A stretch of DNA of 64,000 nucleotides from Riptortus pedestris (taxonomy: Eukaryota; Arthropoda; Insecta; Hemiptera; Alydidae): contig CM032228.1 in NCBI GenBank assembly GCA_019009955.1, forward strand, positions 131,799,001 through 131,863,000, written 5' to 3'. Under the pieces are notes generated by a model. It made no database searches. It worked only from the letters and a program-made list of their open reading frames with translations, and had not been told where the DNA came from. Position numbers and translations under genes: made by a program. Shown here piece after piece: positions 1 to 10,335 of this stretch (position 1 is the stretch's first letter; the number at the start of each line of letters is the position of its first letter).

Positions 1-267
1 ACTCATAAGCTATTACTCACTTATTTTATACCTCTCATACTTCCTTTTATAAACATGGTCTTACCAGTAACAATTTTATTTAAACAAGCTGTCATTGTGT
101 GCATCAAATAAATGTCTCTTAGTATAGGATGCAGTTCCCCATATATTTCATCCATAGGCGATATGGTTAAATGTGACTTTTATTTAGACACATTTTAAAA
201 AATCATTTAACAACTCTGTTTGCCCAAAGTCATTGTACACATTTAATGTGTTTCCTTCTTGTTTCAG
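1..267 (+). other. Intron end upstream of the unc-13-like exon
   Basis: AT-rich sequence without a supported ORF. It ends in the pyrimidine-rich stretch TTTCCTTCTTGTTTCAG, a good splice acceptor. The open frame continues slightly upstream of the acceptor, but no ATG there has any support and the composition is intronic. Confidence 0.6.
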
Positions 268-651
268 AAGAGATACGTTAAAGAAACAACAGCAGAGGAG
301 AAACGAAAGAAATGAAGTGAAGGAATCAAAGGATCTGGACTCAAGAGAATCGCGAGAAGAAGATTCCTTTGAGACTGCAATGTCTTCACTTGGATCAAGA
401 AGGTTTGATTATCCTGACAGTTCTCCTCCAACTACTGTTATTCAGACTCAAGTGGTCGTGCATAATAACCAGTCCCAGCCTGTGATACAACCCCCTTCCC
501 AACCTACAGCACAACCTTTTCAGTCTGTTCAACAGTACTCTCTACAAAAGACACAACAGTACCCATCGGCTTCTTCCCAAAAATATGAATCACCAACGGC
601 CCATCATTATCAACCACTTTCTGGGCCTCAGTACCAGTCTACACCACCACC

Positions 652-684
<33 letters not shown>

Positions 685-1399
685 GCAGCAGCAGCAACAA
701 CAACAGCAGCAGCAGCAACCGCACCAAGCATATAATGACAAATATCAATCGCCTCCTCAGCAGTACCAGTCTCCAACACAACAGTACCAAACTCCCCCAC
801 AACAACATCAGTCACCAACATCACAACAATATCAGCCACCTTCACAACAGTATCAACAATCACAATATAATAAAACAACACCATCACACCAGGACTATGA
901 GTCTCCAACTTCACAGCAGTACCAACCACAATCAGTTAATAACAATCATTTTCATCAATCGCCTTCAGTTCAGCAAAATGGTTTTCGGGACCGATATCTC
1001 CCTGCCCAAGATTCTATTGATAGTTATGCTGATGATGATATTGTTCAGGACGATTATTCGCGCGAGTCGCCTGCTTCAGTTGTTGACAGATTTGAGCCAG
1101 AACTTGATGATTATCGTGATTTTGAACCGGAGTCCGTGCCATCCCCCCCTAAATCCCCCCTTCGTCATCAAGATTCTCTTCGACACCAAGATTCTCTCCG
1201 CCATCAGGACAGTATTGATGAGCCACTGCCTATAGAGAGAGAAGAAACAATTGACATGGTGGAGAAAATGTCTCCAGAAAAGCAAAAGAGTGTTTCGTTT
1301 GAAGAGGAAGAAGAGCCTCAACCCAAAGTCAGCCATCCCAGAAGATCAGCAAAGGAGCGATGGCATTGGGCTTACAACAGAATCATTCAACAACTAAAC
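268..1399 (+). CDS. unc-13: Internal coding exon, probable unc-13 (Munc13) homologue
   Basis: Seen: a pyrimidine-rich tract ending in TTTCAG at 261-267, an open frame of about 377 codons, and an exact GTAAGT donor at 1400. The first exon base is the third position of a split codon; the exon ends on a codon boundary. The peptide is disordered: basic/acidic start (RDTLKKQQQRRNERNE), a Pro/Gln/Ser/Tyr-rich middle with 22 consecutive Gln codons at 653-718 and repeated QYQ-x-P units, an acidic part (1030-1140), three tandem LRHQDS units (1160-1212), an EEEEE patch, then RRSAKERWHWAYNRIIQQLN at the end. Known: in Munc13 proteins a similar segment (A-K-x-x-W-x-x-A-F-N-K-V-x-x-Q-L in mammals) lies shortly before the C1 domain; they prime synaptic vesicles at the presynaptic active zone. 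Inference: this is the exon just before the conserved C1-C2B-MUN part. C1, C2 and MUN domains are not in the window. The assignment rests on one short motif from memory; another large scaffold protein is possible. Confidence 0.6.
653..718 (+). repeat. (CAA/CAG)n trinucleotide repeat coding 22 Gln
   Basis: Nine CAA-type codons are followed by mixed CAG and CAA blocks, all in frame in the exon. The mixed codons suggest a partly stabilised polyglutamine tract; long Gln and Leu readings in other frames are shadows of it. Confidence 0.95.
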
Positions 1400-1579
1400 G
1401 TAAGTACTAAATTTGAATATGCATGCAAAATATTTGAATCCGTGTAGTAATTATTTATTGCTCTCATATTTGTTAATATAGCTATACTGAACACTGAACA
1501 GTTGTTTTGACACTCTAAAATCAGCATCTATATCCATTAGTCTCGTTGTCAAGAGTATGAATTTTTGCTTTGGACCAAC

Positions 1580-1690
1580 CCTCCAAAGAGAAATCAACTA
1601 TTGAGGTTGTACTCATGACGAGATTTTTGAAAATTTTCCTCAAATATCCATTGATTCTACCTAAGCGATGAAAAAAATGAGGTTTTTCAA

Positions 1691-1757
<67 letters not shown>

Positions 1758-2245
1758 TTTAATTATTGTCTGCTACCATTGTAGTGGTTGCAATACTTGT
1801 TGTATTGTTACCAAACTTAATACATAAACATCTCATGTAAAATTAATGATCGAGTTTGGATGAAATTGGAAAGGGAGGAAATTCGAAAATTTGAAATATC
1901 TCTGTTACTGTAGTCAGATTGAAAAGTTGTATATGACCAATCGTATTGCAATTACCTCTAAATGATGTTATATAAATATTTTCTCTATCATGAATATTAA
2001 CAGAAACTACTAAGTTGTATTAATATTAAATAAGATATTATGTCTTAAAACACCAGCATGTCAATCACCCTGTGTATAATAGGTTGTAAAATAAGTTTGT
2101 AGCGTTTTTTTACAGGTGTTTTCAATAAAAACTTCAGATTCTTATAAATATTTTTAATCAAATATATATGACCCATTTTGATCTATTATACGTTGACATT
2201 TTTAATTCCGTGAGGGAAATCTGCTTAGTTTATGCAGCACCATTT
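1580..2245 (+). mobile_element. Family A (Helentron-like, HINE) copy, old
   Basis: Starts near AAATCAACTATTGAGG, carries (CT)n then (AT)n at 1694-1755 at the family's microsatellite site, and ends with GGGAAATCTGCTTAG plus a degraded hairpin at 2213-2245. Clearly diverged from the cleaner copy at 3258-3821. Confidence 0.75.
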
Positions 2246-2281
2246 GAATGTCTATATATGCTTAACTTTATTGGCAATTTT

Positions 2282-2409
2282 ATTTTAGCAGATTACCCTT
2301 AAGGGAAATCAGCTATTGAGGTCGTACTCATGACGCGATTTTCGAAAAAATTCTTCAAATGTCCATCGATCCTACCCAGGAGATGACGAAAATGAGGTCC
2401 GTTCAAAAT

Positions 2410-2441
<32 letters not shown>

Positions 2442-3080
2442 TGTCTGTTAACGCTCTAGCGGTCGCAATTTTTGTTTGATCGTTACGAAACTAACCGTTT
2501 TATGTAAAAAGACAGATCAAGTTCGTTAATGGCTGAAATCATACCAGAGGGAGGGGGGGGGGATTTTCAAAATATCTCCGTTATTATGCATCAGATCGAA
2601 AAATCGTATAGAACCAATCTTATTGCAAATTAAATTTACTATAAATATTGTTCTATACACTTATTCTCTGTCTTGAATATTAACCGAGATATTTGCATTT
2701 TTATGAAGTCTGTGGTCGTGTTAGTTCGGTCGTTTTCGTAAGTCTCGGCTCTGGTGGAAGCTTCTAACCTAACCTGTCGTTTCTAACCTTACCTAACCTT
2801 CTTTACTATGTGAGATTTATGCAAATACGTTCTGTTCATCCGCCCCCCCCCCTTCTTTAGTTCTTGGACTACTAACATTTGAGTTATTAAAATATAAATT
2901 ATTCTTACAATTCAGAAGCCGTTTCAGTTGGGAGTTTATTAAAATTAACTGAAAGATTTCTCATTACCGTTTGTATTTACTTATGGTGGTGTTGTGTTAC
3001 CAGTATGCAGATTTCTCTATTGCTAAACTTCACATAGGAAATCTGCTTAGTTTACGCAGCCCCTGCGTGACGGACTTTTT
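2282..3080 (+). mobile_element. Family A (Helentron-like, HINE) copy, long
   Basis: Both ends are present: TTTTAGCAGATT at 2282 and the hairpin ACGCAG-CCC-CTGCGT followed by GACGGACTTTTT at 3053-3080. AT repeat at 2409-2442. About 200 bp near 2735-2970 is not shared with other copies and may be an insertion; it includes short CTAACC-like repeats. Confidence 0.8.
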
Positions 3081-3257
3081 AAGTTACATATCCCACTTTA
3101 ATTAAAAATATATTAATGTCATTTTTGGGCAGTTAACTGAATATAATTTACCCATTACCTTTAAAGTTTTATGCCTACACTTTTGAAGAAGTAAGCATTA
3201 CTTTGTTATTAACTAATTTTCTTGTAAATATTGAAATATTTAAGTGTATTTCTTAGC

Positions 3258-3821
3258 TTTTAGCAGATTTCCCTTAAGGGAAATCAGCTATTGAGGTCGT
3301 ACTCATGACGCGAATTTCGAAAAATGTTTTCAAATGGCCATCATTCCTACCCAGGAGATTACGAAAATGAGGTCCGTTCAAAACTATATATATATATATT
3401 TGTCTGTTACCGCTCTAGCGGTCGCAATTTTTGTTTAATCATCACCAAACTCGGTATTTAATCGTTTTATGTAAAAAGAAAGATCATGTTCGTTAACGGC
3501 TGAAATCGGACCAGTGGGAGGGGGATTTTCGAAAATTCGAAATATCCCCGTTACTATACGTCGGATCGAAAAATTGTATAGAATCAATCTTATTGCAAAT
3601 TAAATTTACTATAAATATTGTTATATACAGTTATTCTCAATCATGAATATTAACCGAGATATTTGCATTTTTATTAAGTGTTACGGACGATCTATGGTTC
3701 GCGCCGAAAGCTAGTTCGGCCGTTTCCGTAACTGATCGGCACTCATATGGAGATTTCCCTATTGTATAACTTTACGTGGGAAATCTGCTTAGTTTACGCA
3801 GCCCCTGCGTGACGGACTTTT
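3258..3821 (+). mobile_element. Family A (Helentron-like, HINE) copy, full length
   Basis: Best intact + strand copy, about 564 bp. It begins TTTTAGCAGATTTCCC with the palindrome TTTCCCTTAAGGGAAA, has an AT repeat after GTTCAAAA (3382-3399), and ends with GGGAAATCTGCT, a hairpin with 6 bp arms and GACGGACTTTT. No coding capacity. The inverted terminal motif, subterminal 3' hairpin and microsatellite match HINE/DINE-1-type non-autonomous Helentrons. The autonomous partner is not in the window. Confidence 0.8.
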
Positions 3822-3884
3822 ATAAACACAAAGAGGATTAAATTGAAGTATTGATAAACGCTACTAACTTACTTTACACCCCAA

Positions 3885-4160
3885 TATTTGCATGTTAACG
3901 CTCTAGTGGTGTGATTTTGTATGATTGTTACTCAACTCTATACTTAATCATTTTTCGTAAAACAAAATATAAATTTCGTCAATGGTTGAAATCGGACCTG
4001 GATTAGGCGTTTAGATAAAGATCAAATCCGAATGTCTCGATTATTTTGAGTAGAATCAAAAAATGTTATGCAGTCTATCTTTTTAAACATTATTTTACAA
4101 AAGTTGTTCTGCACATTGGTCTCGAACTCCAGTCTTAACAGAGTTATTGGATTTGTTTGT
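3885..4160 (+). mobile_element. Family A internal fragment
   Basis: Matches the middle part of the family (GTTAACGCTCTAGTGGT onward to the TTAACAGAGTTATTGG region), with no ends and many substitutions. Confidence 0.6.
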
Positions 4161-6068
4161 TTTAGCCTTAAGTAACCCTCACTCCTATTCATCACATGTA
4201 AACAATATGCTTATATGACGAAACGTCTATTTTAAATATAGCATATCCTTTTCAATCTGCCTTTCATTCGTCAGAGTTACAGGGATAAATATGCGATGTG
4301 ATGTCGTTGGCGTACGTTCTGTGCTCTAGAGTTCTCAATTTTTATCTTATTGAAGCCATCATTTTTACATAAAATACCTATAACCATTTGTATTCTTATT
4401 GCCTAAATTTTAAGTAATACTTCTTAAATATTAATTGTACAATATAATGGTTTTTAAAATGCAATAATCGAACTGCTATGTAGGCAGGAATGGTATAGGA
4501 TTTCCTATCCCCTCAAAATATTTACATAATAAGTATAAGTGGGTAATCAGGTCATTGTAGAGTCGTTTCCCATGCAAGCCTAATGGAGGCTATATTTAAC
4601 TTATCAACCCTGATAACAAACTGAAACCGAGAACTCGGTCGTTTAACCACAGCAAATAGTATCCTTTGTAATGACTTCATTTTAAATTTCTGTCAAATTC
4701 TTCTTGATATTTATTTCTTCCCTTTTCAAATAAATACTTTGATAGAAAAGAAGCTCTTGAATATTAAAATTGGCTTAGTGCTGTTTGCTATTAGGGCTAA
4801 CGGGAACGAAATTATTTTAATTGTACGGGACTAAACTTTTTAAACCTTTAAACCAAAACTACCTACCATTAGTTAGTTAGAAAGAACAACTTCGTGTTTA
4901 GTTTATCGACTCCCTGTTCTGTTAAGACTATATAAATAAAGCCCTATGATTTGTATTAGAGTCTATTTGAATTCGGAAGTGATGTTTTTTTTTCACGTTT
5001 CTGATCAATCTAGCCTGTTTATTGCTCAATTACTTAAAAATAGCTCGGCGGATCTGAAAACACTTATAAAGTCTCCTCCCATACACAACTAAGACCTGCC
5101 TTAAAAAAAAATCCATAATCCTTCCAAAACGGTCTTGTCCGCGATTTTGTATGGCATACCACTCTCCAGAAACAACCCAACATTGTATACGCCACAAGGG
5201 ATTGAATCGGAACGAGAGGGTACTTAGCCGTCAGGCTTCAACCCCTTCACCTTCTCCGAAGCGATAACTAAACAGGACACTAAACTCTCTCCCCTTTTTT
5301 TTTCTTATGGTGCCTGATTGTAATCGCATAATTGCCATATTTGGGCTAGGATGTTAGAAAAGGATTTGGTGCTCTTGTTTATTTATTAATTCATTTTGTA
5401 TTTTTTTCTTCCCATTTTTTAATAAATTCGTGCAGTACGGAATCTCTGTCTATGGAATCAACGGAACACACTATCACCGACGATACATTAAATTTCTTGA
5501 CTCCGACACCTGTACAACTCCCACCCACCTTCCCGGGAACCGGTAAATTGGTAAAGGGCCGATATTAACGAGACTATTGTCGATCTCGTCCGACTTGGCG
5601 ATATTCCCCCTTAACTCTGACTGTACAGAGCTTACCACCCCAACCTTTTGTACATAGTATAAACATTGTATATACAGACTAATAATTAGATCATAGGATA
5701 GTGTTTAGTTAAGTTTTAGAAGTAGGCGTCCCCCTTTGGACGTCCCTGGGCTGAGCGACCCCACCCCTTTACTTTAACATTAGCGTAGTTATTCTAGGAT
5801 TAAGTACTTGTCTTTTATATTTCTCTTCTGCCCACCCTTATGAATTTCTTAATTTTTCGTTTCCTCTCCCCCCTCCCACACAAAACCCAACCGTGGACAC
5901 CCGCCACCGTTCAACGAACAATCCTAAATCCTGAGAGTCCCATTTAAGAAGTACTCCACCTTGAAATGATACCGAGGTATAGGGAAATGGTATCTGTTTG
6001 AACACCCAGCAGGCCTCCGGTTTGCCCCCAAGCATATTGGAAAATATGTCCGCTATCAAAGAAGAAGA
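4161..6068. other. Unassigned intronic stretch, GC-richer from 5100
   Basis: No recognisable gene. The part from about 5100 to 6050 is noticeably richer in G+C (CCC-rich blocks near 5510-5640 and 5730-5780) and may be a decayed mobile element such as an LTR, but I see no protein motif or paired ends. Confidence 0.35.
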
Positions 6069-6203
6069 AAAAGTCCGCCACGCAGTGGCTGCGTAAACTA
6101 AGCAGATTTCTCATTTGACCTTTAGTTTTTCATGAAACGCCTATATGTCGAGTTTAGTAAGGATCAAACTCAAACGGCGGTAACAGACAAATATATATTA
6201 TAT

Positions 6204-6269
<66 letters not shown>

Positions 6270-6290
6270 GAACGAACCTCATTTTAAATA
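6069..6290 (-). mobile_element. Family A copy, internally deleted
   Basis: Begins with the reversed hairpin end (AAAAGTCCGCCACGCAG...) and runs to the (TA)n tract at about 6207-6264 and the AATTTTGAACGAACCTCATTTT segment. The central and 5' terminal parts are missing. Confidence 0.75.
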
Positions 6291-7179
6291 TGCGAGTTTT
6301 AAAATTATGATTTTCTACTTCCGTTCTCCACAGAATTTATTTGTTTTGTTGATGCGTCAAGTGAATTTGGAATTTCTTTGTACACGTATTAAGGAGACCA
6401 ATATTACCAACTCGGGCTATATTATACGCTATTATCATTGACAGGTGTTACAGTTTACTTTGGTGTCAAAACCTGTATTTGTCAATAACTTCGCTAATAT
6501 ATTTTTTTTCAAAAACCATAAAACTATAGGATATAAAATACTTTATTCAATTTAATGAAAATATAAGGAAGTAACATTTATCATTTGTGAGTGATTTGAT
6601 AAATTAATAATGATACATTAATAACAGCGGTCAGCTAGCCTTTGATATTTCTAATATGTTTAACCTTATTAATGAAGGGGCTAACAGTTGTAACTATATT
6701 GGCAAAAACATCAATATTTTTGGTCAGACGTTGTATGGTAAGAGTTTGAAAGTGTCTTGTTTCATGAGATGAGGCTTATTATAGGGATTACACCTGACAA
6801 TGAAGCGTGTAGAAAAAGTGGATGAAGATATGAGTCGGGGAAAGAGATGACCAGAGAGAGGTAGCGTAAAAAGGCTACATAAAACAGTATTATAGAGGGG
6901 CTGGGATAATAGGGGAGAGAAGGGTGTAACCCTGCGGGGGGCTGGCTGCTACACTGATTCCCACTCTAGCTCCCTCTATCCTTTCCTTCCTTGCATTTCG
7001 ATTCCCATTCCCCCTTCCTGGCCAAATCGGCTACAGCCATCGGTGGAATTCGCCAATGTCACTTACTGCAATTCTCCATCTCAGTCATTTCCCAACTCAT
7101 AATAATCTGAATAATTTACAAACTGTAAAATTGACTGCATAGTTTAATTAAAAAAAAAAAACTATTCATTTATTTAACA
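6291..7179. other. Unassigned intronic stretch
   Basis: AT-rich with a purine-rich part (6770-6950). No gene, repeat or hairpin recognised. Confidence 0.4.
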
Positions 7180-7453
7180 CTAGATAAGGTACCCGGCTTC
7201 GCTCGGGAAATCATTTGGGGCTGAATGATGATGGTATTTATTTTGGGCTTTACTTTGTACAATATTTTTACATTTCCCGCCTCAATGCTTAGGATTTAGG
7301 TGCTGGGGATATGTTAATAATAAAAGTACAATTTCACACCTCCCTTATTACCCCCACTCCTGTTCGTACCTCGAAATTTTAATATAGCTTATAATCAGGG
7401 AGGTGTTAATTCCAAATCATATACGGAGTTTCGTTTAGTTCGGTTGAGTCTTT

Positions 7454-7490
<37 letters not shown>
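7180..7490 (-). mobile_element. Family B Helitron, 3' part
   Basis: The CTAG terminus lies at 7180-7183 in reverse orientation, followed by the CCCGGCTTCGCTCGGG hairpin and one CCCCCACTCCTG module (about 7340). It stops at a (CT)n tract (7457-7490) where an oppositely oriented Helitron starts. Confidence 0.75.
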
Positions 7491-7536
<46 letters not shown>

Positions 7537-8573
7537 GTAAACTCTGTCTGTGCATTGATTTTTTTCGCGAAATTTCACGATAACATTTCGTTTCACATGT
7601 CATAGACACCATAACTTCATTTTGTTTCTTTCGTGTCTGTTGGTTTGTTAACTTTTCACGCATAAACGGCTGAACCGAATTTTATGAAACTTGGTATGTA
7701 TATTACTACTAGCCCAACTTAGACTTTAGGCTATATTAATATTGTCTGAGACGAACAGGAGTGGGGGTTATAAGGGAGGCCTGAAATTAAAAATAGCGAT
7801 ATTTCGTTTCCTATTGGTTTTTCGGCAAATATGGGCATAACAAAAGTAGTTTATTTTGTTGTTTAGAGTAACTTTTGTTATGTAAACTTTTGTTGTATAC
7901 CTAAGTATAAATGAGTTATACACCAAAAACTATAGCGGGAGTCAACAATTTTGTTTGGCACAAATGACTCAAATAAAACTCGGTATGTGCATTAGCGCTA
8001 ACGCCTTCATTATAATAAGTCATACCAACATTTCTAGGTACGGGCAGGAGTGGGGGTTGTAAGGGAGGCCTGAATTTAAAAATAGCGATATTTCGTTGTC
8101 TACTTGTTTTTCGACAAACCTGCACATAACAAAAGTTGTTTACTTTGTTATTTAGAGTAACTTTTAGCAGATTTCCCTTAAGGGAAATCAGCTATTATTT
8201 TATACATTTTTTCGGGATCAATATATGAAGCAAGTAATTTGCGTAGAAATATTGATACGCTCATCAATTCTTTCCAATATGAACTATCAGGTACCTCACC
8301 TGGAGAAATTAATTCAAATCTATGTTAATATTTTGACCTTAATAATTCAAAGCTATGCATAATGCATAGGAGAAATATGACAATATGGAGGACAGTGAAG
8401 TCTTACATAAAAAATTAATTTTATTATTAAAAAATCCACAGTGACGACGGGTATAAATCCTAAACACTGGGACGGGTAAATGTCAAAATATTGTGCAAAG
8501 TAAAGCTTTGCTAAAAAAAATACCATCACCATTCAGCCTCAGATGAATTCCCGGGCCAAGCTGAGCTAGTGCC
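7491..8573 (+). mobile_element. Family B Helitron, near full length, interrupted
   Basis: Starts TC at the CT/AT junction, followed by (TA)n and the AAATTGTAAACTCTGTCTGT leader, has two modules (near 7760 and 8045) and ends with a degraded hairpin and GCTGAGCTAG at 8573 followed by T. A 37 bp family A fragment interrupts it at 8161-8197. No Rep/helicase coding sequence, so it is non-autonomous. Confidence 0.75.
8161..8197 (+). mobile_element. Family A 5' end scrap inside a Helitron
   Basis: Carries only CTTTTAGCAGATTTCCC and the adjoining palindrome as far as AATCAGCTATT, then returns directly to Helitron-like sequence. Confidence 0.7.
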
Positions 8574-8912
8574 ATATAAAATTGTTGACTCTCACTATAG
8601 TTTTTAGTGTATACCTCATTTATAATTAGGTATACGACAAAAGTGTATATCACAAAAATACTCTAAATAACAAAATAAACAACTTTTTTTATGTGCATAT
8701 TTGCCGAAAAACCAATAAGAAACGAAATATCGCTATTTTTAATTTCAGGCTTCCCTTATAACCCCCACTCCTGTTCGCCTCAGAGGAATATTAATATAGC
8801 CTAAAACAGGGTTAGTAATAATATGTATATACCAAGTTTCATAAAGTTCGATTCAGCCGTTTACGATTCTATAAAGGACGTACAGACAAACATTCATTTT
8901 TATATATATAGA
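8574..8912 (-). mobile_element. Family B Helitron, 5' part
   Basis: In reverse orientation it starts TC-(TA)n at 8912 and contains the leader and one module (about 8750). It is cut at 8574, exactly where the preceding + copy ends in CTAG. Tail-to-tail with that copy. Confidence 0.7.
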
Positions 8913-9354
8913 TGACACTATCACAAACTCAGAACCTAAACACAACTTCATTGTCTTAACACATGTTAATTAATCGATCTAATCATATGTAGATTCTCCA
9001 AAATTAGTATAACGTGACATCTCTTGTCGCATCCTCCCTTCCCTCAGAAATAAATGTCTTATAATGTAAAATAGGAAGGAAGGATGACCCTTCTTCCACT
9101 CCTGGTGTAATAACATTCTCTTCTTTCTTCAGCCTGCTTGTCAACGGTCTCTCTTCCATCTCTGTTTCTCTTTGTGTCGAGCGAGTTTCTGGTCCCTTGT
9201 TTCCCTCTCTTTCACTATCGGTAGAATTGTCCTCAGCCATAGTATTCCTTTCCTACAAGTCTTTCACCCAAATCAGGAACGATTTTATTTGCTGTGTTTT
9301 TGAATTAGCGGAAGCACTAAATAATCTTTTTATTACCATTAAATTAGTCAAGTC
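8913..9354. other. Unassigned stretch with a charged 78-codon ORF
   Basis: The minus strand holds an ATG-started 78-residue frame (9240-9004) that is highly charged (MAEDNSTDSEREGNKG...). I do not recognise it and see no splice or promoter context. It is probably chance or a transposon remnant. Confidence 0.25.
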
Positions 9355-9477
9355 ATATTATCCCCCCCCCTCCTACTGGATCGATTTCTGATCTTTCTTT
9401 TAAAATAAAACGATTAAATACCGCCATTGGCAACGATCTAACAAAAACTGCGACCGCTACAGCATTAACAGACAAAC

Positions 9478-9541
<64 letters not shown>

Positions 9542-9655
9542 CGGACCTCATTTGCTTCATCTCCTGAATAGGATCGATGAACATTTGAGGAAATGTTTTT
9601 GAAAATTGCGTAATAAATACAGCCCCAAAAGCTGATTTCCCATTCGGGGAATCCA
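9355..9655 (-). mobile_element. Family A copy, 5' half
   Basis: Runs from the CCCCCCCCTCCTACTGGATCG segment through a (TA)n tract (9481-9538) to GCTGATTTCCCATTCGGGGAA. The 3' hairpin end is missing. The IYIYIY-type open frame here is only the microsatellite. Confidence 0.75.
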
Positions 9656-9949
9656 ATTAAAAAAAAAAAAAATAATCGATCTAGGAACTGTTTTGGAACA
9701 TTAGTGAATTCTATTTAATGGCCAGAAGTAAATATCTTAAAATTCATAAATCTAAATAAGGTTTTACTATCTGAAAATGGCCTCTAAACAAGATTCGTTT
9801 GTTACATACTTGATACAAAATCAGTATTAAGAAAGATATTGGCGAATGTTTGATGAGGTCGAAATTTAAACCCCCAATACTGAGGTGGTACTAAAGTAGG
9901 GTAATAGCGCCCAAACGTCGGGAAGCAAAACTTCGAAATGTATCTGTCG

Positions 9950-10335
9950 TCTCTCAGGGGCTGTGTAAACTAAGCTTATTTCCCAAGGGCTGGTATAAAA
10001 CACTATTGATCTCATCTTATCACATATTCTATATTTAAATGTAAAAACTGATGAGTAGAAGAGGAGGGAGGGGGGGGGGTTAGTGACAAAACTAGAAAAT
10101 AGGAATGAATCCCTTAATACTTGAGCTACTAAAAAATGCATTGAACAACAATTGTATACCATCAGTAGATTAACAAGATTGGTGCTATAACATATTACAA
10201 TCCTACTCATCATAAAGAGCTATTTTATATTTTCGAATTCCCCCTTCTAAAACCTCATCATCTAGACCTCTTTTTCGTCACCCCTTGGTAGTATCGATGG
10301 GGATTTGAGGAAATTTTCATATCTGCTCTTCCTTT
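9950..10335 (-). mobile_element. Family A copy, heavily decayed
   Basis: Shows the 3' end (GGGGCTGTGTAAACTAAGC at about 9957) and, about 270 bp on, the 5' half (CGTCACCCCTTGGTAGTATCG, GATTTGAGGAAATTTTC near 10275-10320). Sequence between is diverged and G-rich at 10065-10080. Confidence 0.5.

Noticed and set aside
585..1235. 216-codon + frame, and minus-strand Leu/Val-rich frames, over the exon
   Set aside because: They are alternative-frame readings of the CAA/CAG repeat and its surroundings; the frame at 268-1399 has the splice sites and conserved motif.
2765..2815. CTAACC-type repeats resembling the insect telomere motif (TTAGG)n
   Set aside because: Only a few irregular units inside a family A copy; no array.
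6202..6441. IYIYIY-type and CVCVCV-type frames at many microsatellites (also near 9500, 32280, 37720, 42980, 54060, 58600)
   Set aside because: They encode only dinucleotide repeats and short flanks.
7180..8912. CRISPR-like or immunity array suggested by repeated CCCCCACTCCTG modules
   Set aside because: Repeats are ~300 bp apart, mutually homologous throughout and bounded by Helitron termini; the host is eukaryotic.
9004..9240. 78-codon charged minus frame starting at ATG as a small gene
   Set aside because: No promoter, splice, conservation or domain evidence; recorded only as an unassigned ORF.
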